A DNA stretch of 64,000 nt from Kribbella sp. CA-293567 (GTDB taxonomy: Bacteria > Actinomycetota > Actinomycetes > Propionibacteriales > Kribbellaceae): contig NZ_CP114065.1 in the NCBI RefSeq assembly GCF_027627575.1, positions 2,480,001 through 2,544,000 on the forward strand, written 5' to 3'. This document shows, piece after piece, positions 14,108 through 23,090 of the stretch. Made by a program: the position numbers and the translations under genes. Each line of letters starts with the position of its first letter. Position 1 is the first letter of the stretch. The notes beneath the pieces are model-generated. The model saw only the letters and a program-made list of their open reading frames with translations. It searched no databases and was not told where the DNA came from.

Positions 14108-16207
14108 GAGCGCGCGAAGCAGCACCAGGCAGCGTGGTGCGAGCGGGACGACGGCGTTGGCTCCGACCTCGGTCGCGCCGCTGCCGCTGGTGTCCAGCAC
14201 CACCTCGTAGGCCGGGGCCCACGACTCGTCCGGTACGACGACGTCGCGGGTCTCGGCCGTCGCGTTGAGCGCGAGCAGGAACGACGCGTCCACCGGAATG
14301 TTGCCTTCGGCATCGGTTCCGCGCAGCGCGTCGCCGGCCAGGAACATGCCGATCGTGCGCAGGTTCCCGTCGTGCCAGTCGGACTCGGTCATCTCGCCGC
14401 CGTGCGGGGCGATCCACGACAGGTCCTTGCGGCCGCCGGGCACCACGGGCCGGCCGGAGAAGTAGTGCCACTGCCGCAGGGTCGGGTGCGCCGCCCGCAG
14501 CGCCAGCAGCTTCTTCGTCAACGCGAGATGCTCCGGCCACTGCGAGGGCAGCGACCAGTCGAACCACGACGTCTCGTTGTCCTGGCAGTACGCGTTGTTG
14601 TTGCCGTGCTGGGTCCGCCCGCACTCGTCGCCCGCGGTGATCATCGGTACGCCGGTCGACAGCACCAGCGTCGCCATCAGGTTCGCCATCTGCCGTTTGC
14701 GCAGCGCGATCACCCCCGGATCGCCGGTCTCGCCCTCGACCCCGCAGTTCCAGGAGCGGTTGTCGTCGGTCCCGTCCCGGTTGTCCTCGCGGTTGGCCTC
14801 GTTGTGCTTGTGGTCGTAGGAGACCAGGTCGCGCAGGGTGAAACCGTCGTGCGCGGTGACGAAGTTGATCGACGCGTACGGGTAGCGCCCGTCGTCGCCG
14901 TACAGGTCGCTCGAACCGGACAGCCGGTAGGCGAGATCCTGGACGCCGTACGACGAAGTGCGCCAGATGTCCCGAACACTGTCGCGGTACTTGCCGTTCC
15001 ACTCCGACCACGGCGTCCCGAAGTTGCCCACCTGGTAGCCGAAGTTGCCGACGTCCCACGGCTCGGAGATCAGCTTGACCCGCTCGAGCACCGGATCGGC
15101 AGCGACCTCGGCGAGGAACGGATGCCCGGCCGTGTCGACCTCGTGCCGCTCGTTGCGGATCAGCGTCACCGCGAGGTCGAACCGGAAGCCGTCGACCCCC
15201 ATCTCCTCCACCCAGTACCGCAGCGAGTCCATCACCAGCCGGCGAACCTGCGGGTGCGAGGTGTCGACCGAGTTGCCCGTCCCGGTGACGTCGTACATCG
15301 CGCCGCCCTGGGTCAGCCGGTAGTACGCGCGGTTGTCGAGGCCGCGGAAGCTCAGGGTCGGCCCGTCGAAGCCACCCTCGGCGGTGTGGTTGTAGACGAC
15401 GTCGAGGATCACCTCGATGCCCGCGGCATGGAACGCCGCCACCATCGCCTTGAACTCCGCGACCTGCTCACCGAGCGACCCCGACGACGAGAACGGTGCG
15501 TGCGGCGCGAAGTAGTTGAGCGAGTTGTAGCCCCAGTAGTTGGGGACGCCCCGGGCGGCGATCGCGGGCTCGGTCAGGAAGTGGTGGATCGGCAGCAGTT
15601 CCACCGAGGTCACGCCGAGCTCGAGCAGGTACTCGATCACCGACGGGTGCGCCAGACCGGCGTACGTGCCGCGCTGGTGCTCCGGTACGTCGGGGTGCAG
15701 CTTGGTGAAGCCCTTCGTGTGCAGCTCGTAGATCACCGTCTCGGCCCAGGGCACCGGCCGGCTGATCGGTGGCGGCGGCTCCGACGCGGCGACCACCACT
15801 CCGACCGGGACGTGCCCGGCCGAGTCGCCGTCGGAGGAGTCGTAGATCAGCGGGCTGCTGAAATCGAGTGCGCCGTCGACCGCGCGGGCGTACGGATCGA
15901 GCAGCAGCTTCGCCGGGTTGAACCGCAGGCCGTGGGACGGATCGAACGGCCCGTGTACGCGATAGCCGTACCGCTGCCCGTGTCCCACTCCGCCGACGAA
16001 GCCGGTCCAGTACTCACCGGTGTGCGCGAGATCGAGGTTCCGCTGACTCCCGTCGCCGGCGATCAGCGTCAGCTCGACCCGCTCGGCCGCGGGCGCCCAG
16101 ACGGTGAACGTGGTGCCGTCGGGCTGGACCACCGCGCCTAACCGGAGGTCCGGATCGTGCGAGGGGCCGAGCACATTCGGGGCGGCGGTGGCTTCGGTCA
16201 CCGGCAC
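14105..16207 (-). CDS. glgX: Glycogen debranching enzyme GlgX
   Basis: GlgX hydrolyses alpha-1,6 branches of phosphorylase-limit glycogen, complementing GlgP. From the GTG at 16207 the protein has 700 residues. An N-terminal CBM48 domain (about 15-120) precedes a GH13_11 barrel with the nucleophile Asp344 in FRFDLAV and acid/base Glu382 in LISEPWD. Other signatures are VYNHTAEGG, TAHDGFTL and ITAGDECGRTQ, and a C-terminal beta domain ends in LAPRCLVLLRAL. The stop codon lies in the end of the MITE-like element. The start has no good ribosome binding site; GTG at 16201 is an alternative. The frame further upstream is not conserved-looking. Confidence 0.92.
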   Translation of the reverse strand: MPVTEATAAPNVLGPSHDPDLRLGAVVQPDGTTFTVWAPAAERVELTLIAGDGSQRNLDLAHTGEYWTGFVGGVGHGQRYGYRVHGPFDPSHGLRFNPAKLLLDPYARAVDGALDFSSPLIYDSSDGDSAGHVPVGVVVAASEPPPPISRPVPWAETVIYELHTKGFTKLHPDVPEHQRGTYAGLAHPSVIEYLLELGVTSVELLPIHHFLTEPAIAARGVPNYWGYNSLNYFAPHAPFSSSGSLGEQVAEFKAMVAAFHAAGIEVILDVVYNHTAEGGFDGPTLSFRGLDNRAYYRLTQGGAMYDVTGTGNSVDTSHPQVRRLVMDSLRYWVEEMGVDGFRFDLAVTLIRNERHEVDTAGHPFLAEVAADPVLERVKLISEPWDVGNFGYQVGNFGTPWSEWNGKYRDSVRDIWRTSSYGVQDLAYRLSGSSDLYGDDGRYPYASINFVTAHDGFTLRDLVSYDHKHNEANREDNRDGTDDNRSWNCGVEGETGDPGVIALRKRQMANLMATLVLSTGVPMITAGDECGRTQHGNNNAYCQDNETSWFDWSLPSQWPEHLALTKKLLALRAAHPTLRQWHYFSGRPVVPGGRKDLSWIAPHGGEMTESDWHDGNLRTIGMFLAGDALRGTDAEGNIPVDASFLLALNATAETRDVVVPDESWAPAYEVVLDTSGSGATEVGANAVVPLAPRCLVLLRAL

Positions 16208-16272
16208 ATTGTGCCCATGACCGGTCCACCCTCGCCTCCTGGGCGTCGAAACCTGATAGAAACGTAGCAAGC

Positions 16273-16285
16273 GTTACTAAGTAAC
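16273..16285. promoter_or_regulatory. 13-bp palindrome in the glgX/oxidoreductase divergent promoter
   Basis: GTTACT-A-AGTAAC is a perfect dyad 31 bp before the oxidoreductase start. It abuts AACGTAGCAAGCGTT, a second loose inverted repeat resembling LacI-type half-sites. It is a candidate operator for the sugar-type oxidoreductase operon. Confidence 0.4.
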
Positions 16286-16316
16286 CGGAACGGTGCCGCT
16301 CTAGTGAAGGACATCC

Positions 16317-17330
16317 ATGGCTGACTCTGACCAGACGGTCGGGCTGATCGGCGCGGGCAACATCGCGCGCGTTCACGTCGAGGCCTGGCAGGCGCTCGGC
16401 GTGAGGGTGCTCGTGCACTCGACCGCCGGCGCCGGGGAGCTCGCGGCGAAGTACGGGCTGGAGGTGGCGCCGACGCTCGACGGACTGCTCGCCGAGGTGG
16501 ACTTCGTCGACATCGTGACGCCGTCGGCGACCCACAAGGAGATCGCGCTGGCGGCGATCAAGGCGGGCCGGGACGTGATCTGCGAGAAGCCGCTCACGCT
16601 CACCGCGAGCGACTCGCACGAACTGTCCGCCGCGGCGGCCGCTGCCGGCGTACGGGTGTATCCGGCGCATGTGGTGCGGTACTTCCCCGAGTACGTCGCC
16701 GCGCACGCCGCCGTCGTCGCGGGCAAGATCGGCCAGGTCGCCGTCGCCCGGTTCTTCCGTCAGGCGTCGTCACCGGCCGGTGCCGGCTGGTACCGCGAGG
16801 TGGCACGCTCCGGCGGCGTCATCATGGATCTGATGGTGCACGACCTCGACCAGGCCCGCTGGATCTGCGGCGAGGTCACCAGCGTGTACGCCGTCCAGAG
16901 TCCGCCGACGGTCGATGGGATCAGCCCGGTCAACGTGGCGGCTCACGTCACGCTGACCCACGAGGGTGGTGCGATCAGCAACCTGCGCGCGACCTGGGGA
17001 GCGACCGGCACGCCGTTCAAGACCGGATTCTCGATCGCCGGGTCGGCCGGGGTGCTCGAGTACACCTCGGACAAGGACACCGGGTACGCCGAGGAACTGC
17101 AGGGGGAGGGCGGCAAAGGAGACCTGCTGATCCCCTCGTCGACCTTGTACGAAAGTCCGTACCTGACGCAGTTGCGTGAGTTCGCCGCTGCTCTGAAGAC
17201 CGGTGACGAGCCGCGAGTGGTGGCCGCCGACGGTGCGGCCGCGGTCTATCTCGCCGAGGCCGCTCGTGAGTCCATGGCGACTGGTCGCTCTGTCGACATG
17301 ACTGTGTTCAACCCGGCGGGAGTGTCCTGA
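16317..17330 (+). CDS. Gfo/Idh/MocA-family oxidoreductase
   Basis: This 337-residue NAD(P)-dependent dehydrogenase probably acts on a sugar, inositol or sugar-acid derivative. The N-terminal Rossmann fold starts with VGLIGAGNIARVHVEAW. The family motif CEKPL occurs as VICEKPLTL, with the catalytic Lys, and the substrate-binding part contains GGVIMDLMVHDLDQARW, with the conserved His. The ATG has GAAGGAC 6 nt upstream. The next gene encodes a paralogue and overlaps by 1 nt (TGATG), so the two form a coupled pair, and possibly a heteromer or two sequential steps. Confidence 0.9.
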   Translation: MADSDQTVGLIGAGNIARVHVEAWQALGVRVLVHSTAGAGELAAKYGLEVAPTLDGLLAEVDFVDIVTPSATHKEIALAAIKAGRDVICEKPLTLTASDSHELSAAAAAAGVRVYPAHVVRYFPEYVAAHAAVVAGKIGQVAVARFFRQASSPAGAGWYREVARSGGVIMDLMVHDLDQARWICGEVTSVYAVQSPPTVDGISPVNVAAHVTLTHEGGAISNLRATWGATGTPFKTGFSIAGSAGVLEYTSDKDTGYAEELQGEGGKGDLLIPSSTLYESPYLTQLREFAAALKTGDEPRVVAADGAAAVYLAEAARESMATGRSVDMTVFNPAGVS

Positions 17331-18373
17331 TGACCCTGAAAGTTGCGATCGCCTCCTTTGCCCACACCCACGCTTCGTCGTACGCGCGTCTGCTCGGTTC
17401 CTTGCCCGGCGTCGAGGTGCTCTCGGCCGATCCTGACGGTGCGAACGCCCCCGACGCGGGTCCTCGCGGCGCTTCCTTCGCGGACGAGCTCGGCGTGCCC
17501 TACGTCGACTCGTACGACGAACTGTTTGCCTGGGGCCCGGATGCGGTGGTGGTGACGTCGGAGAACGCTCTGCATCGTGGGCTGGTCGAGCGGTCGGCCG
17601 CAGCCGGCGCGCATGTGCTGTGTGAGAAGCCGCTGGCGACCGAGGTGGCCGACGGCGAGGCGATGCTGGCGGCGTGCGAGGCGGCCGGGGTGATCCTGAT
17701 GACGGCGTACCCGGTGCGGTTCGCGCCGTCGTACGGGCGGTTGCGGGCGTCGGTCGAGGCAGGCCGGCTCGGCGAGGTCTTCGCGGTCCTCGGCACCAAC
17801 AACGGGAAGATCCCCTACGCCCAGCGGCAGTGGTTCACCGACGCGGAACTGGCCGGCGGGGGAGCGCTGGTCGACCACACGGTGCACTGCGCCGACCTCA
17901 TCGACGGGCTGACCGGTGGCGTCGAAGCTGCCCGGGTGCATGCGGTGGCCAACCACGTGCTGCACCAGGACAAGGGGGTCTCGGTGGAGACCGGCGGCCT
18001 GGTGACGATCACCTACGAGAACGGGCTGCTGGCAACGATCGACTGCTCCTGGAGTGTGCCGGACAACGGCCCGACCTGGGGTGGCGTGACGCTGCAGGTG
18101 ACCGGAACGCACGGCTCGGTGGAGATCGCGCCGTTCCAGTCGCATGTCGGCGGCACGGACGCTGCTGGTGAGGTTTTTCTCCCGGTCGGCGGGGATCTCG
18201 ACGCCATGATGCTGGCCGAGTTCCTCACCGCGGTACGGGCCTCCGGTCCTGCCGTCCCCGGCACGCCGCCCGCCGTCGTCCCGCAGCCGGACGGTGCCGT
18301 CGGCCTCCGGACCCTGAAGATCGTCGACGCGGCCCGCCGGTCGGTGGTCTCCGGTCAGCCGGTGGATCTGTAG
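17330..18373 (+). CDS. Gfo/Idh/MocA-family oxidoreductase, second of a coupled pair
   Basis: This 347-residue protein is related to its upstream neighbour but divergent. The Rossmann start VAIASFAHTHASSYARLL lacks the usual GxGxxG, having SFAHTHA instead, a variation known in some family members. CEKPLATEVADGEAM carries the catalytic Lys, and GGGALVDHTVHCADL contains the active-site His region. The unusual nucleotide loop may mean altered cofactor preference. The gene overlaps the upstream stop by 1 nt and is followed by a long nested inverted repeat. The substrate is unknown. Confidence 0.88.
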   Translation: MTLKVAIASFAHTHASSYARLLGSLPGVEVLSADPDGANAPDAGPRGASFADELGVPYVDSYDELFAWGPDAVVVTSENALHRGLVERSAAAGAHVLCEKPLATEVADGEAMLAACEAAGVILMTAYPVRFAPSYGRLRASVEAGRLGEVFAVLGTNNGKIPYAQRQWFTDAELAGGGALVDHTVHCADLIDGLTGGVEAARVHAVANHVLHQDKGVSVETGGLVTITYENGLLATIDCSWSVPDNGPTWGGVTLQVTGTHGSVEIAPFQSHVGGTDAAGEVFLPVGGDLDAMMLAEFLTAVRASGPAVPGTPPAVVPQPDGAVGLRTLKIVDAARRSVVSGQPVDL

Positions 18374-18384
18374 CTCCGGTCCCC

Positions 18385-18495
18385 GGACCGCCATCACAGA
18401 CCAAGCACCTGCTCACTTGCCGTGAGCGCCGACTTCCACGCTCAGCAGGTGCCGCAGTCGGGTGTTGGAGACGGTTTGGTCTGTGGTGGCGGTCC
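18385..18495. other. Nested long inverted repeat, possible structured RNA or small element
   Basis: The outer arms 18385-18404 and 18476-18495 are 20 bp with one mismatch. Inside them, 18405-18413 pairs with 18444-18452 (GCACCTGCT), and an apical hairpin GCTCAC-N5-GTGAGC sits at 18411-18427. The whole lies 12 bp after the second oxidoreductase stop and 82 bp before the crotonase start. It lacks a T-run. It may be a transcript-end structure, a structured RNA, or a MITE-type element. Confidence 0.5.
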
Positions 18496-18576
18496 GGTAG
18501 TGCGGGGATCTCGGCGGGTCCGGTACCGTGCCGGGGATGTGACTGGCGGGTAGTACCACGACTTGAGGAGCTGGAG

Positions 18577-19356
18577 ATGGGCGAGTTCGTCAACCTGACC
18601 GTGGCCGACGGGGTCGGCACGATCCGGCTGGACCGGCCGAAGATGAACGCGCTCAACGTCCAGGTCCAGGACGAGATCCACGCGGCCGCGCTGGCCGCCA
18701 CCGCTGACGACGCCGTCCGGGCCGTCGTCATCTACGGCGGCGAGCGGGTCTTCGCGGCCGGCGCCGACATCAAGGAAATGGCGGACATGTCGTACGCCGA
18801 CATGGTCCGCCGCTCCGGTCCGCTGCAGGCGGCGCTGACCGCGGTCGCCGCGATCCCGAAGCCGACCGTCGCTGCCATCACCGGCTACGCGCTCGGCGGT
18901 GGCTGTGAGCTGGCGCTCTGTGCCGACTACCGGATCGCCGCCGACGACGCGAAGCTCGGCCAGCCCGAGATCCTGCTCGGCGTGATCCCCGGCGCGGGGG
19001 GCACCCAGCGGCTGTCCCGGCTGGTCGGACCGTCCAAGGCGAAGGACCTCATCTACACCGGTCGCTTCGTCGACGCGGCCGAGTCGCTGCAGATCGGGCT
19101 TGTCGACAAGGTCGTGCCCGCGGCCGAGGTCTACGAGGCCGCGGTGGCGTGGGCCGGTCAGTTCTCCCGTGGCGCCTCGCTGGCTCTGCGGGCGGCCAAG
19201 GAAGCCATCGACGCGGGCCTCGGCGTCGACCTGCACACCGGGCTGGAGATCGAGCGGCAGCAGTTCGCCGCGCTCTTCGCCACCGAGGACCGCTCCATCG
19301 GAATGAAGTCTTTTGTCGAGAACGGCCCCGGAAAAGCAGCGTTCAAGGGCCTTTAG
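18577..19356 (+). CDS. Enoyl-CoA hydratase (crotonase family)
   Basis: This 259-residue enzyme probably hydrates trans-2-enoyl-CoA in fatty acid or branched-chain degradation. The CoA oxyanion-hole motif is FAAGADIKEM. Both catalytic glutamates of classic crotonase are present: Glu111 in LGGGCELAL and Glu131 in LGQPEILLG, with the same 20-residue spacing as Glu144 and Glu164 of the rat enzyme. This supports real hydratase activity. GAGGAG lies upstream of the ATG. The gene begins a four-gene run with a methyltransferase 10 bp downstream. EtfBA further on could take electrons from the matching acyl-CoA dehydrogenase. Confidence 0.92.
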   Translation: MGEFVNLTVADGVGTIRLDRPKMNALNVQVQDEIHAAALAATADDAVRAVVIYGGERVFAAGADIKEMADMSYADMVRRSGPLQAALTAVAAIPKPTVAAITGYALGGGCELALCADYRIAADDAKLGQPEILLGVIPGAGGTQRLSRLVGPSKAKDLIYTGRFVDAAESLQIGLVDKVVPAAEVYEAAVAWAGQFSRGASLALRAAKEAIDAGLGVDLHTGLEIERQQFAALFATEDRSIGMKSFVENGPGKAAFKGL

Positions 19357-19366
19357 GAGATATCGA

Positions 19367-20314
19367 ATGACCACGTCTGCGTCCAAGCCCGCCGCCACCG
19401 CCGAAGAGGTCGAGGCGGCGTGGAACGACAACAAGCTCGCCCAGGTGCTCTACCACGACTGGGAAGCCTCCACCTATGACGAGAAGTGGTCGATCTCGTA
19501 CGACGAACGCTGCGTCGAGTACGCCCGTGACCGGTTCACCGACGTGGCCGGCACCGACGGCCGGCCGTACGGCAAGTCGCTCGAGATCGGCGCCGGCACC
19601 GGCTTCTTCACGCTGAACCTGAAGCTGGCCGGCGTCCTGGCCGAGGCGCACGTCACCGACCTGTCGCCGGGCATGGTCGAGGCGGCCAAGCGCAACGCGG
19701 ACACCCTCGGCTTCGCGATCGAGGGCAAGGTCGCCGACGCGGAGAAGCTGCCGTACGACGACGACACCTTCGACCTGGTGATCGGGCACGCGGTGATCCA
19801 CCACATCCCGGACGTCGAGCTGGCGTTCCGCGAGATGCTGCGGGTGCTCAAGCCGGGCGGCCGGTTCGTGATCTGCGGCGAGCCGACCCGGTACGGCGAC
19901 TTCGTGGCGCGACGGCTGTCGCGGCTGACCTGGTGGGCGACCACCAACGTCACCAAGATCCCCGCCCTGACCGGTTGGCGCCGGCCGCAGTCCGAGCTGG
20001 ACGAGTCGTCGCGTGCCGCCGCGCTGGAGGCCGTGGTCGATCTGCACACGTTCGACCCGGACACGCTGGCGCGGATGGCCGAGCGAGCGGGCGCGGTCGA
20101 GGTCAAGACGGTGACCGAAGAGCTGCTGGCGGCCTGGGTCGGGTGGCCGATCCGGACGTTCGAGGCCGCCGTACCGGAGGAGAAGCTCGGGTTCGGCTGG
20201 CGGATGTTCGCGTACAAGTCGTGGCTGCAGTTGTCGAAGGTCGACAAGGTGCTGTCGCAGGTCGTGCCCGACGAGCTCTACTACAACGTGTCGATCACAG
20301 GTGTCGCCGAGTAG
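19367..20314 (+). CDS. Class I SAM-dependent methyltransferase
   Basis: This 315-residue protein contains a Methyltransf_11 fold. Motif I is SLEIGAGTGFFTLNL (about residues 70-84), the acidic loop after strand 2 is VTDLSPGM, and motif IV is DDTFDLVIGHAVIHHI, followed by EMLRVLKPGGRFVICGEP. A C-terminal extension of about 100 residues, rich in Trp and aromatic residues, is not typical of small methyltransferases and may bind lipid or a larger acceptor. The ATG at 19367 follows TAGGAG. Its position between a crotonase and a hexapeptide acyltransferase suggests lipid or envelope modification, but the substrate cannot be told. Confidence 0.88.
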   Translation: MTTSASKPAATAEEVEAAWNDNKLAQVLYHDWEASTYDEKWSISYDERCVEYARDRFTDVAGTDGRPYGKSLEIGAGTGFFTLNLKLAGVLAEAHVTDLSPGMVEAAKRNADTLGFAIEGKVADAEKLPYDDDTFDLVIGHAVIHHIPDVELAFREMLRVLKPGGRFVICGEPTRYGDFVARRLSRLTWWATTNVTKIPALTGWRRPQSELDESSRAAALEAVVDLHTFDPDTLARMAERAGAVEVKTVTEELLAAWVGWPIRTFEAAVPEEKLGFGWRMFAYKSWLQLSKVDKVLSQVVPDELYYNVSITGVAE

Positions 20315-20333
20315 CGGTGTACATACTGGACGG

Positions 20334-21227
20334 ATGCGGTTGCTGACGGCGGCGAATCTGCGCTGGGTGGTGCGCCACCGGGCGTGGACGCCGTACTACC
20401 TGAAGCGGTACTGGCGGTTCGCCTGGTTCAAGCTGCGGCACCCGCAGGTGGTGACCGAGGGATTCGTCTTCCTGGGCAAGAAGCTGGAGATCGTCGCCCG
20501 CCCGGGGCACGGCCGGCTGATCCTCGGCAAGTGGGTGCACCTGGGCGACGACACCCGGCTGCGCGCGCACGAGGGCACGCTGCGGATCGGCGACAAGGTC
20601 GTCTTCGCCCGCGACGTCACGGTGAACTGCTACCTGGACATCGAGATCGGTGCCTCCACGCTGATCGCCGACACCACCTACATCTGCGACTTCGACCACC
20701 GGACCGAGGACCTCGACCTGCCGATCAAGGACCAGGGCCTGGTCAAGTCCCCGGTCCGGATCGGCCCCGACTGCTGGCTGGCCACCAAGGTGACGGTCAC
20801 CCGCGGCACCGACATCGGCCGCGGCGCGGTGATCGGCGCCAACAGCGTTGCCCGAGGCAACATCCCGCCGTACTCCGTGGCGGTCGGCATCCCCGCCGTC
20901 GTGGTCCGCAACCGCGTCGACCGCTACCAGGCCGACGCCGACCGTCGCACCTACCTGGCGGAGCTGGCCCGCAGCAACGAAGAAACCACCGCCCGCCTCA
21001 AGTCCGGCAAGCCGCCCACCTCAGCCACCGTGACGGACCCCGCCGCGATCCGGCCGACCCCGCCCACGCCCCCGTCTCCTCCGGTGCGACAACCAGCAAC
21101 GCCGCCGCCGGGTAACACCGCCGGAACAACTGGTGGCAAAGCAGATGACACCAGAGGGTTCTCAAGTTACTCACCAGTCGGGCACTATGTCCCCGAGGCC
21201 GTCGAAGAGGAGAAGCAGCGTGGCTGA
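20334..21227 (+). CDS. Left-handed beta-helix (hexapeptide) acyltransferase
   Basis: This 297-residue protein has hexapeptide-repeat coils from about residue 50 to 190, including IGASTLIADTTYICDFDHRTED and RIGPDCWLATKVTVTRGTDIGRGAVIGANSVARGNIPPYSVAVGIPA. This is the pattern of WbbJ/maltose-O-acetyltransferase-like enzymes, with His in CDFDHR as a likely catalytic base. A Pro/Thr-rich tail of about 70 residues follows the fold and is probably disordered. The tail ends 8 nt inside the next gene. The acceptor is probably a saccharide or lipid; it is not determined. Confidence 0.85.
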   Translation: MRLLTAANLRWVVRHRAWTPYYLKRYWRFAWFKLRHPQVVTEGFVFLGKKLEIVARPGHGRLILGKWVHLGDDTRLRAHEGTLRIGDKVVFARDVTVNCYLDIEIGASTLIADTTYICDFDHRTEDLDLPIKDQGLVKSPVRIGPDCWLATKVTVTRGTDIGRGAVIGANSVARGNIPPYSVAVGIPAVVVRNRVDRYQADADRRTYLAELARSNEETTARLKSGKPPTSATVTDPAAIRPTPPTPPSPPVRQPATPPPGNTAGTTGGKADDTRGFSSYSPVGHYVPEAVEEEKQRG

Positions 21228-22188
21228 CCAGACCGGCCCGGCGCGGTCGCTGGACCAGGCGGCCGCCGACGGCTCCCTCGCCGACGCGCGGCACCGGGCG
21301 GTCGATCCGGTGCCGATCGTGGTGGCGGATGTGACGGACGGTGCGGATCTGGCTACGTTGGACACAGCGGACGGTGAACCGCCCGCACCGATCTGGAGGG
21401 TGCGACGCAAGTTGTCGCCGCGCCCGGTCCCGGGCAACCGACGCAGGAAACCGCCGGCGCAGGCACCGGTGGCGGACGAGGAACCGACCCTGGCTGAGGA
21501 GATGGACGACGTGGCTACTCATCCCGACAAGGCGGCCGAGACCGCCGGCGCGGAGAAGGCGGTGACACCGCAGGACGTGCGGGCTGAGGACACCTCGACG
21601 CCCGCGGCCACCGGTGCCCGGAGTACGACCGCAACGGCGACCAAGTCGGCGAAGCCGAAGACAGCGGCCGAGATCGTCGCCGAGCAGAAGGCCCGCGAGA
21701 AGGCCGCCGCCGAGGCCAAGCAGGACGAGACCACGGTGACGAAGCCGGTCGCCCGTCAGCCTGCCGCGCCCAGTACGGCGGCCACGGCCGGCTCCACCGC
21801 TCCGAAGCAGCCGGTCGCCAAGCCGGCTGCCGCCACGGCGAAGAAGCCTGTTTCCTCTTCGGGGGCCGACAAGGGCAAGGCCGCGCTGTCCGCGGTCGGC
21901 TCGGGCGTCAAGCGCTTCCGGAACCTGCTCGCCTCGCTGATCTGGCTGATCGCCGTCATCGCTGCCGCGGTGCTCGCGCTGGGAGCGCTGTTCACCGCTC
22001 TCGACCAGGCGAACCAGAGCAACGAGATCGTGAAGTGGGTGCTGGAGCGCGGCCACGACCTGGTCGGCCCGTTCAAGGATCTGTTCCGGTTGGAGACGGC
22101 CAAGAACACCCTGCTGGTCAACTGGGGGATCGCGGCGCTGGTCTACCTGGTGATCGGCAAGCTCGCCGAGCGTTTCGTCCGGCCGTGA
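21220..22188 (+). CDS. Ala/Lys/Pro-rich protein with two C-terminal membrane segments
   Basis: From the GTG at 21220 (GAGGAG upstream, 8-nt overlap with the acyltransferase) the protein has 322 residues. The first two thirds are low-complexity, rich in Ala, Lys, Pro and Thr. A membrane segment lies at about 236-261 and a second near 298-314, separated by an amphipathic linker. A later GTG (VATHPDKAAE, with GAGGAG before it) could be the true start of a shorter protein. I recognise no family. The layout suggests a membrane anchor with a long cytoplasmic or extracellular tail. Confidence 0.65.
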   Translation: MADQTGPARSLDQAAADGSLADARHRAVDPVPIVVADVTDGADLATLDTADGEPPAPIWRVRRKLSPRPVPGNRRRKPPAQAPVADEEPTLAEEMDDVATHPDKAAETAGAEKAVTPQDVRAEDTSTPAATGARSTTATATKSAKPKTAAEIVAEQKAREKAAAEAKQDETTVTKPVARQPAAPSTAATAGSTAPKQPVAKPAAATAKKPVSSSGADKGKAALSAVGSGVKRFRNLLASLIWLIAVIAAAVLALGALFTALDQANQSNEIVKWVLERGHDLVGPFKDLFRLETAKNTLLVNWGIAALVYLVIGKLAERFVRP

Positions 22189-22197
22189 GGTCCCGTA

Positions 22198-22947
22198 CTA
22201 CGTGAGCCGGGCGCGGGCGACGACGACGAGGTCGAGACTGTCCTCGAGGTCGCCCGCCCGGATCACGAAGTCCTGGTGATCGGTTCCCGTCACCAGGTCG
22301 ATCAGCTCGGCTGACCAGGTGGTGTGGTCCGACGCCAGTTGCGCGTCCACGCAGGAGCCGTGCTGCTGCTCCCAGGCGGTCAGCCTCTCGCCGTGCCACA
22401 GCCCGAAGGTCTCGACGAGCTCGAGGTCGGCCTCGACCAGTTCGGTGAACTCCGGTCCGGTGAGTTCCCTGGTGTGGTACCAGTTGCCGCTCGGAAAGGT
22501 CAGCCGGTTGGGCGTGGACAGCACGACCAGGGCGCCCGGCCGGGCGATCCGCGCGCACTCGGTGACGAAGCGCGGCTGCTCCCAGAGGTGCTCGATCGTC
22601 TGCAGCGAGACGAGCAGCCCGAAGGTGTCGTCGGCGAACCCGGTCCGGACGAGATTGCCCTGCACCAGATTGATCTGTGGATAAGCCTTCGCGACGTGCC
22701 GAAGCGTCGTACCTTCATAGTCGAGGCCGAAGACCTGCCCAGCCCCCGCCCGGCGCAGCAGGTCCGCGCCGTACCCCTCGCCGCAGCCGGCGTCGAGGAC
22801 CCGGCCGGTGTCGGAACCCAGTAGTTCGGAACCAAGCCAATTCGCCGTGATCCAGCGGTAGGCGGCCTCGTGGCGGGCGAACCAGTAGTTCTCGTGCCAG
22901 ATCCCGGGGGCTGTTCTCTCACCGGTCAGCGGTAACGTCTCGGTCAC
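22198..22947 (-). CDS. Class I SAM-dependent methyltransferase
   Basis: This 249-residue protein starts at a GTG. Motif I is VLDAGCGEGYGADLL (about 49-63), the next acidic position lies in VFGLDYEGTTL, and motif IV is FGLLVSLQTIEHLWEQPRF. ARIARPGALVVLSTPNRLTFPSGN completes the Methyltransf_11 pattern. STPNRLTF and NWYHTRELTGPEF resemble the methyltransferases that sit beside mycofactocin or glycan genes in actinobacteria, but the substrate is unknown. The gene converges with the membrane protein, 9 bp apart, and is divergent from etfBA. Confidence 0.88.
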   Translation of the reverse strand: MTETLPLTGERTAPGIWHENYWFARHEAAYRWITANWLGSELLGSDTGRVLDAGCGEGYGADLLRRAGAGQVFGLDYEGTTLRHVAKAYPQINLVQGNLVRTGFADDTFGLLVSLQTIEHLWEQPRFVTECARIARPGALVVLSTPNRLTFPSGNWYHTRELTGPEFTELVEADLELVETFGLWHGERLTAWEQQHGSCVDAQLASDHTTWSAELIDLVTGTDHQDFVIRAGDLEDSLDLVVVARARLT

Positions 22948-23090
22948 CCGGTCAGACTAGGTGGTGCGGTGGGTGCGCGCGTTGGGCGTCCGCCGGACTG
23001 TGATGGGACTCGCACGCGTCATATGTTTCTCGCGAGTAACATCCGTGGCAGGCTGGGAGAGACCGTTAACCAGAAGGGGTCCCACACGCT

